This document shows positions 32,414-45,600 of a stretch of 64,000 bases of DNA, one piece after another. A program made the position numbers and the translations under genes. Source of the stretch: Lineus longissimus (taxonomy: Eukaryota; Nemertea; Pilidiophora; Heteronemertea; Lineidae); contig NC_088312.1 of the NCBI RefSeq assembly GCF_910592395.1, positions 930,001 through 994,000 on the forward strand, read 5' to 3'. Every line of letters begins with the position of its first letter. Within the stretch, counting starts at the first letter, position 1. The notes beneath the pieces are model-generated. The model was not told the DNA's origin, ran no database searches, and saw only the letters and a list, made by a program, of their open reading frames with translations.

Positions 32414-35400
32414 TGTAGCGATTCTTAGAAACGGGACGATGGGGGGTTACACTAAACTAACGGATCATGACCGGCTTCACAGCTTGGCGTACGTCACAGA
32501 GTCCTGGTTGGTAAGCAGTCCTGGTAACGGACTGCGCGGACTCCAGAGCAACGGTCGTCACAGCCAATGACGTCATGGGTGACGTCACGTCGTGGTGATT
32601 TGGCGAGACGGTAGGACCGGACATATTACGATATAAATCTAGCATTTGATACACCACGAGTTTTGTCTTGATTGTGGTTATTTTCACAACTTAGATTTAG
32701 CGTTTATGTCACAACACGATCTAGATTACTAAACTAATGACGTAGATAAAGGTAACTGGCTCAATGTATCAGTAAATGCGGGGACGGGATAGGTTTGGCT
32801 GGTTGTGACGGCCCATGTGAGTATGTCCAGAGGAGTTAGGACATGTGGTGGTTGGCAGTTGGACGACATGGAGATTGTCCCGGCCGCATAGCGGTTTGGA
32901 TTCCCACCGTCACCCGCAATATACTTATTGAGACCAAGTACCATAGACTAGAAACTATAGAGGGACAGTTTGTCTTGTCTCCAGTTGTGATTGTGACGTG
33001 AAGACACCATGTCTCCAGACAGGGCGAATTGCCTCCTGCTATTCCTTATAGCATTTCGGACGACAATTGGGGGGTTGGGAAAAAGACATTCAACAAAACG
33101 CAAATCAATGTGCATGCAGGTAACGTAACAGGCTCAGGTTGGCCTCGGCTTGGGACGCCTGGGTCGAAGTGGCTGGCCTCGGTCGGTATGACCGTCTCAG
33201 TCATGGTTTGGGAATACGTTACTTAAATACCTTACACGCACACGTACCTCCGTCAAGTCGAAAGTCTTAATTTGAAAAATGTCTATCACTGATTTGATCC
33301 GAGGCCCAGCTGTGAATAAAGATATGTCTCTGAGGCATTTTTAGATTGTAACAACCAACGGTTTATGACAGGACAAAGAACTCTAAATAAATGATTACGC
33401 AAGGAACCTGGTACGGCGCGGGCCTTTGGTTGCTATGGAAACTAGCATATGGGCGCCATGGTCGCTGGCTCTTTGGGTCGGTTACGGAAACGCCATGGAA
33501 GCTGGCCTTGGTAAGGTATATTCGGACTCAGCGTAATCATTAAAAATGGAGAAGTTCTTCTAAAAAAAAACTAACTAATAGACATGTGCCTCAGAAACAG
33601 ACCTCAGAGAAAGATCCGTACAGCTCATCGAAAAGGCGTTGCTACAATGTGGGATTCGTTTTAAATAATGGCCGACAAAGTCATAAGATAACTAATAACA
33701 TATTATTTAAACTTCAAATGATAGGATAAGTATCTTATCCACGTCCTCGATGAAATATTTACAGATGATCACTTATGGCATGTTTATATTTACGATGAGA
33801 TGAAATTTGACAAGTTCTAGCCTATGTCTAACAAGTTTACGATCATGGCTAACGACCGACAGGCCCTGCTGGCCTAAGTAACACGCGCTGATTACGCGCG
33901 AAATGTTCAATGGACTGAACACTCAATGTACATGCAAGCATAGTGTGGTCATGGTATGGATGGAGTGAGTCTGATCAGAACTATTGGAACCCATGGCGGA
34001 GGTGGAATACGCCGGGTAGCCGGAATGGAAAGGCTACGGTCGCCGCCGGACCCCGGCTGGGGAGGCGCGACAGGTTTGGTGCGTACCTGGGTTTGAGTCG
34101 ATGTTGTCGGATTGACCACACGATCAAGACTGATAATACTGGAAAAAGCACGTCTTTTATAGCAAAATGACGCAGTCCCCAGCCAATCAGCGTCGCGGAT
34201 TCGCGTCGCGATTTGGCAGAAACGGGAATTTTTGTAAGAAATTCTGACAAAACTCACTCTAAAACTACAGTTAGAAAATGAATATCAAAAATCGTCTCGT
34301 ACAAAAGTTTCTTTTACCGGTAAGGAACACACTAGCCGTAAAAGAGAAAAATCTAACGAGCGGTTCCAAAGTTATTAAAGTTTGAAGTTAGATCCCCAAG
34401 GTTTTTTGAGAAACGGCTCCTAAGCCATTTCACAGTAGCAAGATTGACGGAGTTACGGCTTTCCCACCGACTAATCCGCAAAAGTTATGAAAACGGCTCG
34501 TAGGATTTTACTTAAACTTTGACAATATGTCTTGATGATAAAGAAGAACATATTTCCAGAATTTGGGCAAAATCGCCTCGCTAGATAAATATTTACACAC
34601 ATTTCCGCACACCAGCCGGAGACAATTTCAAATACGGCGTCAATGCGTAAAGCGATACAACAATGACGCTTTCTCCCATGTTGCGCTGAACGAACTTACT
34701 AATATTACAAAAACGGCTCGTACAAAATTGCTGAAACTTAAACAAGCCATGTTCATAGTATCAAACACAATACTCATACAATTTGATCGAAATCGATTCG
34801 ACAGAAGAAAATATGTAGACTTTTCCGCACATCGGGAGGGTAAATTCTACGACGTGACGTCAGCCATTGGCCTTTACAAAATGACGACGAAAACCACCTA
34901 AAGGTCGAAATAGATGCTAAATAATTCAGTAACTGGCTAATCCGTCGCGGAATTGAATATATTACAAGAGAGATATGGTATGCAAGATTGAGTAAACGAG
35001 ATTTGACGAAAATTCAACGAGTAGTTTTTAAGATATTTGAAGTTACGCGCGGTATTGGTGAAACAAAAGATCCCGCATGGCGCGCCATGTTTCAGGCCTT
35101 GCCATGACAACAGGCGAGAGGGTGTCCCGAAAATATCGCCAAAATACACCAACTTTCCCACAACCGAAATAATATTTATAGATATGATGAAGTTCGTCAA
35201 ATACTCGAATATCAATTTGTAAAGTAATAATAAATTCGTACGAGGCAATTTTAAATCATGACGTTTCTCCGAGAAGTGGAGAAAGGAAGTGCGAGCGGCC
35301 TCATGCACGTGCACAATGGCCGAATATAGCAGACGACAAGTAAAACGGTGAGGTCGACAATATTGCCAATTTTGACGAAAGTACTCGGACTGCACGGCTA

Positions 35401-36373
35401 AATCTGGTTCAGGCTATAGATAAATGCTATGACTATCGTAGTACAAACTTATAGCGGATTCTAACGAGGAAAATTCTGGCTATAAAGCTTTCCACGAAAT
35501 GGACAGATGCGTGATCGTACCACGAGATCCAGACACCAGTCGACAGGTGAAATGACAGTGGTGACAAACGATGTAAATTTTGACAATGGCGTATGAGTTT
35601 CATACACAAAATTTGGTCAAGCATGCGGCCAAATGTCTCAACCATCGTAATATGAAGTTATAGGAAATTCCAATGAGCAAAAAATCGAGATAAAGAAGGT
35701 ACGAATCCAACTTGGTACGAAACCCACAAAACCCATTTTGACAAGATGGCGGCGCCCAATTATAAAGTGGGCGAACCGCTATAAAGTATTAATTTGGAGT
35801 CCCCAAGGATGTCAACTTGGAGAAGGAAGATAGGTAGTTCAGAGAACAGTGTCTCTGGAACTGTTTTAGGTGAAATATGGTTGATTTTAACGAGCGACTT
35901 TGTTAGATTCTGACCCGAAAATCTCGACTCCACTCACAAACGATAGACAGTTTTACAAACAGCTGATGGTGTACAAAATGTACACTGTACATGATACATG
36001 TAATACTATACGTGAAGATGAGTCACAGCGTCTCTGTGCTGCATTACACTCAAATTGTGCAATGTCAATGCTAAAAACAAAACTGGCGGCAGATTTGAAA
36101 GATAAATTTATCAGTCCATGATAGAAGTCCAAAATACACAGGATATTGAGGGAGATGCTTGACAAAATCTTAAACCTGTTAAACTCAAGTGGGTACCAAT
36201 CTGGTTGGGCAAATAGGGGATTTAAGATAAAATAAGTAGTATAACTTACTTTGAAAGAAAGGTGTCGTGAAAGAGGGGTATTCAAGATGGAGGGAAAGAC
36301 AATGTGAAACTATGTATAAGATAGTTTAAGGGACACATAATTTTGAAACCCGACATTTGCCGAAAATGTTACA
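32414..36373 (-). repeat. Gypsy-like element 5' LTR (3,960 bp)
   Basis: Counterpart of 23465-27424; see that entry. In the element's orientation it starts at 36373 (TGTAACATTTTCGG) and ends at 32414. The BEL gag-pol frame runs 68 bases into it before a stop at 36310, so the long upstream ORF ends in LTR-derived residues. Confidence 0.92.
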
Positions 36374-36377
36374 AGCT

Positions 36378-39300
36378 CAAGGCGCGGAATTGTGGTTTGG
36401 TGGAGTGGGGCCACCCTAGCCTTAGACGAGAACAGGCGGACGCTAATACCATCAGCTGTTGGCCACAGCATGTAGGCAACAGCTCCATATGCATGAATGC
36501 TGGCATCCCCGAAAACATGAAGTTGGGGAATTCCAAATGCGTCGTCTGGTTTAACTGACCTAGGGACAGACACTGTCTCAAGTTGTTTGAAACTGGAGAA
36601 AATCTCATTCCATCGCTGAACCTGGTCGGGGGGCAGACCAGTGTCCCAACCAAAGTCCTTGAGTCTCCAAATGTCCTGCATGGCAATTTTGGCAGTGATT
36701 GTGACTGGGGTAGCAAGACCAAGTGGATCAAAGAGAGTTGACAGATGAGACAATACAGACCTCTTAGTCAAAGACGAGTCAGGTGGATCCTTCACCTTGA
36801 AATGGATAAAATCCGTGCTATGATCCCAAGAGACCCCAAGGGTCTTGACGCTATCGTTACCGCTACCTCCAAGACTAATAGACTCACCACTATGCACACT
36901 AGCTGGCTGACCTTCAGGTTTACCGATACCACGAGAAATGTACCACTCCTTGACTCTGAAGCTCCCTGTCGCTAGGATTTCATCAAGATCACTCATCTTG
37001 CCTCGGGCAACGTCTGTCTTTCCACAGGAATGTATCAGGTCGTCCACGTATCGATCTTCTTCTAGGACCTGGGCAGCCTCCGGATGAGACGTCTTGTGGC
37101 GCTCAGCTATCTTCAACATCACTAGGCTCGCCATGTCAGGGGATGATCGATCACCAAATGCAACTCTGGTCAGCTTGAAGATTTCAGGGTCTCTTGTGTC
37201 ATCCCGGTTTCGCCACAGAAAACGATGCACCTCGGTATCCTCAGGCTTCAACAAAATCTGAAGGAACATTTTAGAGATGTCACCCACAATAGCAACTAAG
37301 TCCTCCCTGAACCTAAGCAATACTCCAAACAAGTTTCCAATCAAATTTGGGCCCTTATATAGAAAAGAATTTAAGGAGACACCCTGGAACTGACAAGCTG
37401 GGTCAAAGACTACTCTTAGGGGTGTGCTGAGTTTATCAGGACGGTATATGCCATGATGCGGCAGATAAAACCTAGGCCTCTTCTCAAGATCACAGGGGTC
37501 AACCCTTACGGCCCATCCCTTGTCGACATACTCCTGGACGGTGGCATCATAAAGCAAAGCCTTCTCTGGAGTACGAGACAGACTCCTTTCCAAAGAGATT
37601 AGCCTCTTCTTGGTCAGGCAATAATTGTCAGGCAAGAGACAGGGATCTCTCTTCCAGGGTAAACCGATCATGTATCGGTCCCCCTCCAGACTCACAGATC
37701 TCTCCAACAGCGCTAGAGACTTCCTGTCCTCTGAGGACATGGGATCAACAGGGCATTGACAAGTTGGGGCTCTGACCCCAAGCACCTCCAGATCATACAA
37801 GTCAGACATATCGACCTTCCTAACCAGATTCACAGACAGCCGCTTAGGGGCCTTCCCCTCAGAACCGATTACATACCAACCCAGTGGGATGCGCTTGGCT
37901 ATGGGCTCAAAATCCAATCCACGCCTGACCTCTTCCTCTGAGTGGAGATGACTGTACTGAACCCCCAATATTAGGTCGACTGGACCACCAGGGTGGGAGA
38001 TGTTCAAATCCCTGAGATGAGAAAATGAATGCAAATATTCCATGTTCAAAGGTGAGACCTCAGATACTGTGCAATCCATCTCATGAGCCTCAACTAAGTG
38101 CTCCTCCCCTCCATCCAAATGGGAAATCCAGAACTTTAGTCTACGACTATCCTGCTGGCCCTGCTGTGACCCACCAACAACTTGAACTTCAATGGGCTCG
38201 TTCTTGCCCTGGAGGCCCAAACCTCTTGCAAAATCCCTCCGGATAATGTTGGTCGTTGACCCTGAATCAACCAAGACATTCCCCTGCCTGATCCTACCAT
38301 TCTCAGCCCTAAACAACACCCTAACTACAGGCAGAATACCATTTTTGTCAATAGCCGCTGTGGCAGAACCTGAAAAAGGAGCAGACTGGACAATCGGAGG
38401 TGGAGAGTCAACATGTAGCATCACATGATGCCACCTAGTGCATCCAGCTTTCCCACATTTCCTCTTCGACCTGCAGTCTTTAGATCGATGACCCCTGACA
38501 AGACATGAAAAACACAGATTATGTGTCTTGACAAGATTGTGACGTTCTGAGACTGAATTACTGACAAATGTGGGGCACTCAGGCACCTTGTGTGGCTCAG
38601 AGCAGATGTAACACTTATACTTGACAGCCTGCGCAGCAAAGGAGCGACTACCGGTACCTTGCTTTTCATACTTACTACCAGCAACACCCTTGTCAGTGGA
38701 GCGGAGATCCCCAAAGTCTGGGTCGCACTTTGCCCTGACTTTCTTGCGTAGGAAATCGGTTATTGATGGCGCGCGTATAGGGTCACGCTCGCGAATATGG
38801 GCGGCTGTGTCCTGCCACTTGTCAATGAGGTAATCAGGGAGACGCTGGACGATGCGGCGTAGAGTTGCAACGGCGTTCACATCAGCGAAGTACTGGAGGC
38901 GCTGCAGACCTGCGATGACATTAATAACATCAATGGAGAAATCACGAAGTGCATCTCTAGAATTATCAATCTTTTTACCCCTTGCAATTCTATCAATAAA
39001 GGCACGAGCAACTACACTGCGGGCCCCAAATTGGTCCTTAAGTTGTTTCAACGCGGTTGCATACATCACACCTGCACATCCTAAACCAGCTATCAAACGT
39101 TCAGCATCACCAGAGAGATGCATTCTCAATTGCGCAAGACGGGCATCATCTTTGAGATGTGGTTTCTCATGAATGTGTAGTTTAAAGCTATCGATAAAGT
39201 CTACATAATCGATCGCTTTACCGCTGAACGATTTTATCTTTAATGTAGGAATGTCTCTACCCGCCTCTATGCGATAGAGGGCAGACGCTATAGTCAATTC

Positions 39301-40050
39301 ACCACTGACACCACCGGGCAATACCCTCTCTTGAAACTCCACCAGTTCATCGATCCACCGGTCGAAGGTGGGCTCTGGATCCAACGCGACTCCGGCAGAG
39401 AGTCGAACACCAGACCGAATCGAAGACGGGCTGGCAAGCGGTACACCAATGGACGGTGTACTTGACAGCGACAATGGACCAGCAGCAGTCATCACTGGGG
39501 ACAAGCCGGGTGGCAACGTAGCAGGAACAGTCGGCAGCGAGGCGGAAAACAGCCCAGGAGGGGCCGTCGTGGCAGCAGCAGCAGTAGTACCGCTTGGCGG
39601 CGACACAGGAACCAGTCCAGCAGGGGGCGACGTGATGACAGCAGTGACTGGCGGCAATGACACAGGAACCAGTCCAGCAGGGGGCGACGTGATGACAGCA
39701 GCACCGGATGCAGGCCCACTAGTAGAAGCTGTGGGGGAAGGTGGCCGAGCTTTGGCCAGCTTCGATTGATGGGCAGCGGCTTCATCAATAAAGTTGTAAT
39801 ACACCTCAATCAGTTCCGCCTCCCAATGAACAAATGCATCAGCATCCGTCGAATCTTCCTCCACCAGCGAAATCATATCAGTATTGATGTCACATGCCTG
39901 TCTAAAGTCCGCTGCAAGGGCATCCAGTCGCTCAAGTCTCAGCAGCGAAATCGTGTCCTTATCGATGTTCTCTTTAAGGCGGTTGATAGCCCTCGTGCAA
40001 CGGGCACGCAGTCCTTTGCGTTTGCTCTTTAAGTCTTCCATCGGCGCCAT
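36378..40050 (-). CDS. BEL/Pao gag-pol, upstream part
   Basis: The frame starts at ATG 40050 (MAPMEDLKSKRKGLRARC), because the longer ORF opens with GTG. In order it shows: a BEL gag coil; a Pro/Ala/Ser linker with repeated SPPAGLVPVS; a DUF1759-type capsid region (IKSFSGKAIDYVDFIDSF); Cys/His knuckles (CYICSEPHKVPEC, CFSCLVRGHRSKDC); an aspartic protease with VDSGSTTNIIRRDF; an RT with YVDDLIHSC; and the start of RNase H at FSSKARVAPLHQTTIPRLEL. The nested element then cuts it. No stop or shift is seen in this part, so it was intact until the later insertion. Confidence 0.92.
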
Positions 40051-40090
40051 GTCGATCTTCACCAGTGCAGAAGCAGGATTCAGAAAAGAA

Positions 40091-42189
40091 TGGTGGAGAC
40101 AGGGATGGAAAACTCAACAATTCGGGAGTCGATTTCTAATCTTCTTTTAACACCATAACATGGGGTTTTCTGAAATAGTACAAACATGTGTCACAATCAG
40201 AAACAGTACATCACAACCATACTTGTAGTATACAAATGTCCTCAAATTTGTCTTTCCTACAACATGGTCTTACACGGAGAACTAAAACCTACATATTACT
40301 GTCACACAGATCATTGAAAGCAGTCCTAAATATTCTCACAACTTAGTACATGACATAATGATATTGGTACTGTAAAATCGCTGGGAGACGTTGCTCCTAT
40401 ACACAGAGTGCATGCTCAATGCATAGATGTACGCATCGCACGAGGCGCACACTCATCGAAACTTCTGGCGAAGCATTCAAGACAACGGACAATCAAACCT
40501 TGATTTTGATGTACACCTTTAACTATTCTGAATGACAGTGGGCTAGGGGTTTCTGTACATATTTTGCTTTTACCTGAATCTTGAAACCTCCCGATTCAAA
40601 CCATAAAGAGTTACAAATGAAACGGCCAGGGGCCATTGTGCTCACCGTATAGATATTTGGTGCTTTGTAATTCATCCAGATTAAGAAACATTGAACATGT
40701 ATAGTATATAGGTCAAACCAAAGTCGGTATGACATGTGATGTATCGTTGCTTGGAGTAAGTACCATAAGAATATCATCAAAAACAAGTCAATAATAAACG
40801 AGATATTGCACTTTTTACCTATTTTAGTTTTGGCCTCCTGGTGGCCGAGTTGAGTACCAGATCAGATCGAAATTCGGTGTCCGAGGCTACATGACGTAGG
40901 GAGTCATGTGTATCAAATTTCAAGTTCAAAGCTTTAGTGGTTAAGAAACGTGCCATAGTTACAATCAAACGACAAATTTACGCCATTTGACCTCTGTGAC
41001 CTTGAAAAGCAGGTCAGATCAAAAACTCATATGATATGTGATGTATCCTTGCTAGGAGAACCTACCATAAAAATGTTATTGAAAACGAATCACTAAAAAT
41101 AAGCAAGATATTGCACTTCTTACTTTTTCCATTATGGCCCCCTGGTGGCCGAATAAAGAATCAGATCGAGCCAAAATTTGGCATCAGAGGTTATCTGATG
41201 TAGGGGGTTATATGCACCAAGTTTCAAGTTCATAGCTGTACTGGTTAAGAAACGTGCCATAGTTTACACTCTAACGGCCAATTTACGCCATATGACCTCT
41301 GTGACCTTGAAAAGTAGGTCAAATTGAAAACCCGTAAGATATGTGATGTATTCTTCCTAAGGGTACCTACCATAAAAATTTTATCGAAAACAAGTCACTT
41401 ATAAGCGAGATATCACACTTTTTAGATTTCCACTTTTGGCCCCCTGGTGGCAAAGTTGAGTATCAGATCAAACTGAAATTCAGCACCAGAGGCTATGTGA
41501 TATAGGGGGTTATATGTACCAAGTTTCAAGTTCATAGCTTTAGTGGTTAAGAAACGTGCCATAGTTTACACTCTAACGGCCAATTTACGCCATATGACCT
41601 CTGTGACCTTGAAAAGTAGGTCAAATTGAAAACCCGTAAGATATGTGATGTATTCTTCCTAATGGTACCTACCATAAAAATTTTATCGAAAACAAGTCAC
41701 TTATAAGCGAGATATCACACTTTTTAGATATCCACATTTGGCCCCCTGGTGGCAAAGTTGAGAATCAGATCAAACTGAAATTCAGCACCAGAGGCTATGT
41801 GATATAGGGGGTTATATGTACCAAGTTTCAAGTTCATAGCTTTAGTGGTTAAGAAACGTGCCATAGTTTACACTCTAACGGCCAATTTACGCCATATGAC
41901 CTCTGTGACCTTGAAAAGTAGGTCAAATTAAAAACCCGTATGATATAAGATGTATATTTGCTATGAGTACCTACAACAAAAGTTTCATCGAAAACAAGTC
42001 ACTAATAAGCGAGATATCACACTTTTTAGATATCCACATTTGGCCCCCTGGTGGCCAAGTAGAGAATCAGATCGGAGAGAAATTTAGTGTCACGGGTCAT
42101 CTGACCTAGGGGGTCATGTGTACAAAGTTTTAAGTTCATAGGCCTAGCGGTTAAGAAACGTGCCACTGTTTTTGAACTAGGATACGACG

Positions 42190-42236
<47 letters not shown>

Positions 42237-42487
42237 ACGACGACGGACGACGGACACTGCGGTATTGTATAGACTCCCCTACGGTGAGCCAAAAACCCAC
42301 AAAAAAGAGGGACGAAGTCCGCGAAGACCTTCCCTGACAAATCGAAAATGGCTGAAGCGCATGTTACGTCATCGCAACTCACGACGCGGGGTTGTCTCAG
42401 CGCGCGCGCAAGTTAAAGTTAGCGAAAGAACATGTCAAAGGTGACGATAGGCAAATAACTGGGAAAATAGGCGCAATATTCAAAACA
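40091..42487 (-). repeat. BEL/Pao 5' LTR carrying a 1.67-kb insertion
   Basis: 40091-40617 and 42291-42487 match the 3' LTR at 20690-21411; the block between is absent from that LTR. About three substitutions are seen against the 3' LTR. I could not identify a convincing primer-binding site within the ~40 bp after the LTR, which contain no TGG close to its edge. Confidence 0.82.
40618..42290. repeat. Inserted block of ~302-bp tandem repeats ending in (GAC)n
   Basis: Four to five copies of a unit of about 302 bp (anchors GGCCCCCTGGTGG near 40831, 41135, 41437, 41739 and 42041) end in a CGA/GAC trinucleotide run at about 42185-42255. It is absent from the other LTR, so it arrived after the BEL insertion. 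Only short A-rich homology flanks it. It looks like a mobile element with an internal satellite, possibly Helitron-like, but I see no diagnostic ends. Confidence 0.75.
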
Positions 42488-42574
42488 TCGTCCATAAGAA
42501 AATCCTTCAAACTAAGAATGTTTCTTGCGTTCACAAAGTGGCAATCGTATCCACTTTTTGGAACTGAGGAGAAG
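42488..42574 (-). pseudogene. Gene F1, detached 5' coding fragment
   Basis: 87 bp matching 47290-47375 of F2, with the frame …YDCHFVNARNILSLKDFLMDD. Only one substitution separates the two copies over this part and it is silent (AGA/CGA), which suggests that this segment, upstream of the first clear ATG, is coding. The fragment ends at the duplication junction, so F1 also lacks everything farther upstream. Confidence 0.7.
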
Positions 42575-42681
42575 CTTTATCTGCAACCTAAAATGCTTGT
42601 GCGTGGTGGTTGATGTGTCCATGTGAAGGAAGGCTGACGCTTATTGATGCATTTATAAGTGAACTAGGAACATTGACTGCA

Positions 42682-45600
42682 CTATATAGTGGTAACTGGT
42701 CTCTTCTCGAGCCATTCCTTGATGCGTGGGATCTCCTTAATGCGACCGAAGAACGCGAGACATTTCGAGAATGTGGCGAGTACCTCCTTCTGCTCAGATA
42801 CCCAGCCCAGCACATGAAACAGTTGAATATCAGCGATCGAGAGCTGAAACATAAAGAATGTGTCTTCCGTCAATGAAAAGATAAGCGCCCCCTGAATCTT
42901 TATACTTAGTCAACTCCTACGCCTCCCCTCTCCACCGCACCGCAGGAAACCTACTTGGCTATACAATAAATCAAGATCAACTGCTTGTGAAATTGCATTC
43001 TATTTACCAAGAAACCTCATGTTGGAACAACAAGTAGAACAGTATTTCAACATTAGAGCCGGCATATCAAAAATTACGCCCGTGCATGACGTAGCATCTG
43101 TATATATGCCAAACTTCGTTTCTAGGCAACTTACTTTGTCTCCCACGCAGAAGCCATCTCCGCCCTTGTTCTTACACAGCGCCTTCTCGAAAATCTCAAA
43201 ATGCTTCGGCAATATCACCTCCTGCATCTCTTTCAGGAGTTCGTTCTGAAATGCATAAAGTGTTGAAGGTATATATGTATATATAAAACACGGAACATCT
43301 CATGATAGTACATCATGGAGTGTTGACGGAATGCAGTCTAGAGCAACGTGTTCAAAAGGCACACGTAAGAGCCCACCCCCCCCCCCCCCCCTTCATTCCG
43401 ACTCTCATGGGTTTGCGTCACCACTCTCCGGCTTCACCAATAGAGTGAACTACAACTGTCCAGTGGAAAGTGACAGGATGACGACAGCTTGGTGCAGCCT
43501 TGAACAATGCCATTGTTCACACCCCCCCCCCCCCCTCCTCACCCCGTCAGTAATAAGTACCTTTTTGTCCTCATCCTTCTCGAAATGTACACCCATAAAG
43601 TCTTTCATCATGTCTCGTGTATGTTCTATCATTTCATCAATCTTTGCCTCTTCCATTGAGTTGCTGCCATTGAACCCTGAAGTTAAAGTTCATACACTTC
43701 ATCAAAATCAAAATACATGTATATGCTGATACAGATGTGCGGTGAACTCTTATAGTTAAGGACACAATTAGATTCGAGGGGGGGGGGGGTTAAAGAATTA
43801 AAGGAGTTTCACAGTCAAATTTATAGATATTTCGGGAACAAAGGTCGAAGGTTCGTTCGTACCACGACCCCCTTGTCGACGCATGTGCCTCACCACACCA
43901 CCCGCACTTACCAAACGTTCTTGCAAGATATTTAGCAATGGCAAAGCTCTGGCAAATCCTCTCGCCGTCGACCTCCAGGACGGGGACCACTCCATAGGGC
44001 ATATCTGCAAACATTCAAAATATGCATGTGAGTTTCATGATCGTGGTTCAACAACCGGGCAGGTCGGCAATTTTCCGGAAACTGCGAAGATGGTAATGGT
44101 GCCGGGTCGATACCACAGGGCGTCTGTAAAAGACGAAATGAGAAATGAGAAATGAAATGAAAATAAAATGGAAATGGACCCCTGAGGCAGATTCTAGTCT
44201 GCAGATAATGGGTTGAGATAAAACAAGAACTTGAGTGGGTCAGCGATTTCTGGTCTGCAGCTGACCCACATTAAGCACATGGCTAAGACCAATGTAAGAC
44301 AAAGGCTGTCAAGATGGCGAGTTTTATTGATGCAGAGTCGGTAAGTGCTTCATTACTCGCTCAGAAATTGGATAATGACATCCAACATAAATTTTCTGGC
44401 CTACTGACATGACTGAAAGGTTGTAAACCATCAGCAAAGAGCATGAGATTGAAAGGAGTCATAGGGCAATGACAAATGAGTGATGAGAGTGTACCAGTAG
44501 TTGTCTGCAACATACATTATGTACATAGCAATGCATGCATATGCTTCATGTACATAGGCAAGCCTATTGTGTCATCCTGTGTCCGCGGATTTTAGCTGGT
44601 GCTAGCATTGTCATGCTAGGCAAGTCACTTTACATAGGCCTATTATAAGTACAGGTGACCCGCAACCTGCTAAAACCCACCCGCGCACAGTACGGTAGGC
44701 CTAGCCTACAATGGCTACATGTCTGCTCTGCTGCTGCCACATCCCCGTGCAGCCTATTACTACATAGGCCTACTAGCCTTTAGCACGATGACCATGGCAG
44801 TATGAGGCGCTATGTGGGACTTTAATTGTTTCCCTAAATTATTTCAAATAATGTCATTGTTTCAAACAAAAAATGAACAAATCAGAAATTATTTCATCCA
44901 ATAAAGTACGTTTTAGAAACAATTATTTTGTATTCAAACCAGCGTTTTTATTTTTTTAACCATCGGTTTATTTTCAAACCAGGAAAACATACACAAATTG
45001 TTTCCATACCATAGTAGTTCTGCAAGTCCATGGTTTGGAAACCATACCAAGTTGTTCTTTTTATTATTTCAAACCATGTGGATTCGCAAAGTCATTATTT
45101 CAATGCCAGTGCCAGTGCCAGGTTTAGAACCAACCCCTGAGCCTGTCCTAAGCTGCTATAGCCCATGTGGATTTGTAATATGTTTTGTGCCTTAAATCAA
45201 TCCTAACAAGTCGAAAGGCTTGACCCCCCTGCCTTTCCTTATTGTTTCAATCGTTTTACACATTGACTAGGCAGAGACCCTTACCATAAGGATCAATCCT
45301 GAGGAGATCAGGGGTTAATATGCCCTTCCCTCGTCGCAGAGACCCTTACTATAATGATCCATCTTGAGGAGATCCATCTTGAGGAGATCCATCTTGAGGA
45401 GATCAGGGGTTAATATGCCCTTTTCCCGTCGCTCAAGTTTTGTACCAAAAGGAAATATCAACCAGGCACAACGCAGTAATATTTCTGAGATGACCCCTAT
45501 GATCTGCCCATGTGGCGCTTACCGTAAAATTCCATATTTTATACACACTCCTTTCCATTTCATTTTCATTTCATTTCTCATTTCTCATTTCGTCATTTAC

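Larger units (their letters stand above)
23465..36373 (-). mobile_element. Non-autonomous Ty3/gypsy-like element with giant 3,960-bp LTRs
   Basis: Element ends are TGTAGC…GTTACA (+ reading) and are flanked by AGCT at 23461-23464 and 36374-36377, within a BEL reading frame that is continuous once the element is ignored. LTRs at 23465-27424 and 32414-36373 are the same length to the base and appear identical. The 4,989-bp interior (minus strand) encodes gag, protease, a truncated RT and an extra ORF. There is no YxDD box, RNase H or integrase, so it must borrow these from a partner. The class assignment rests on the CCHC gag, the DTG protease and the FRRLN-type RT block. Confidence 0.9.
20690..42487 (-). 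mobile_element. BEL/Pao LTR retrotransposon inserted in gene F1, itself containing later insertions
   Basis: Direct LTRs of about 0.72 kb flank gag-pol on the minus strand. Subtracting the nested gypsy-like element (23465-36373) and a satellite block (40618-42290) leaves about 7.2 kb, the usual BEL/Pao size. The intact F2 exon supplies the empty site. ACATC occurs on both sides of the insertion and could be a 5-bp target duplication, although the exact LTR edge is ambiguous by a few bases. The two LTRs differ at only about three positions, so insertion is recent. Confidence 0.88.
17481..42574. repeat. Tandem duplication unit 1 (GST-D + gene F1 + nested transposons)
   Basis: Sequence from 17481 matches sequence from 42575 onward through GST, spacer and gene F. 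The far edge of unit 1 (…CTGAGGAGAAG at 42574) abuts the start of unit 2, and the same edge at 47375 continues into unique DNA. Without the inserted elements the unit is about 3.3 kb. Gene F differs by roughly 1% between units and the introns by about 2%. Confidence 0.88.

Noticed and set aside
42026-42382. Arg-rich 118-residue ORF
   Set aside because: Product of the (GAC)n microsatellite read on the other strand.
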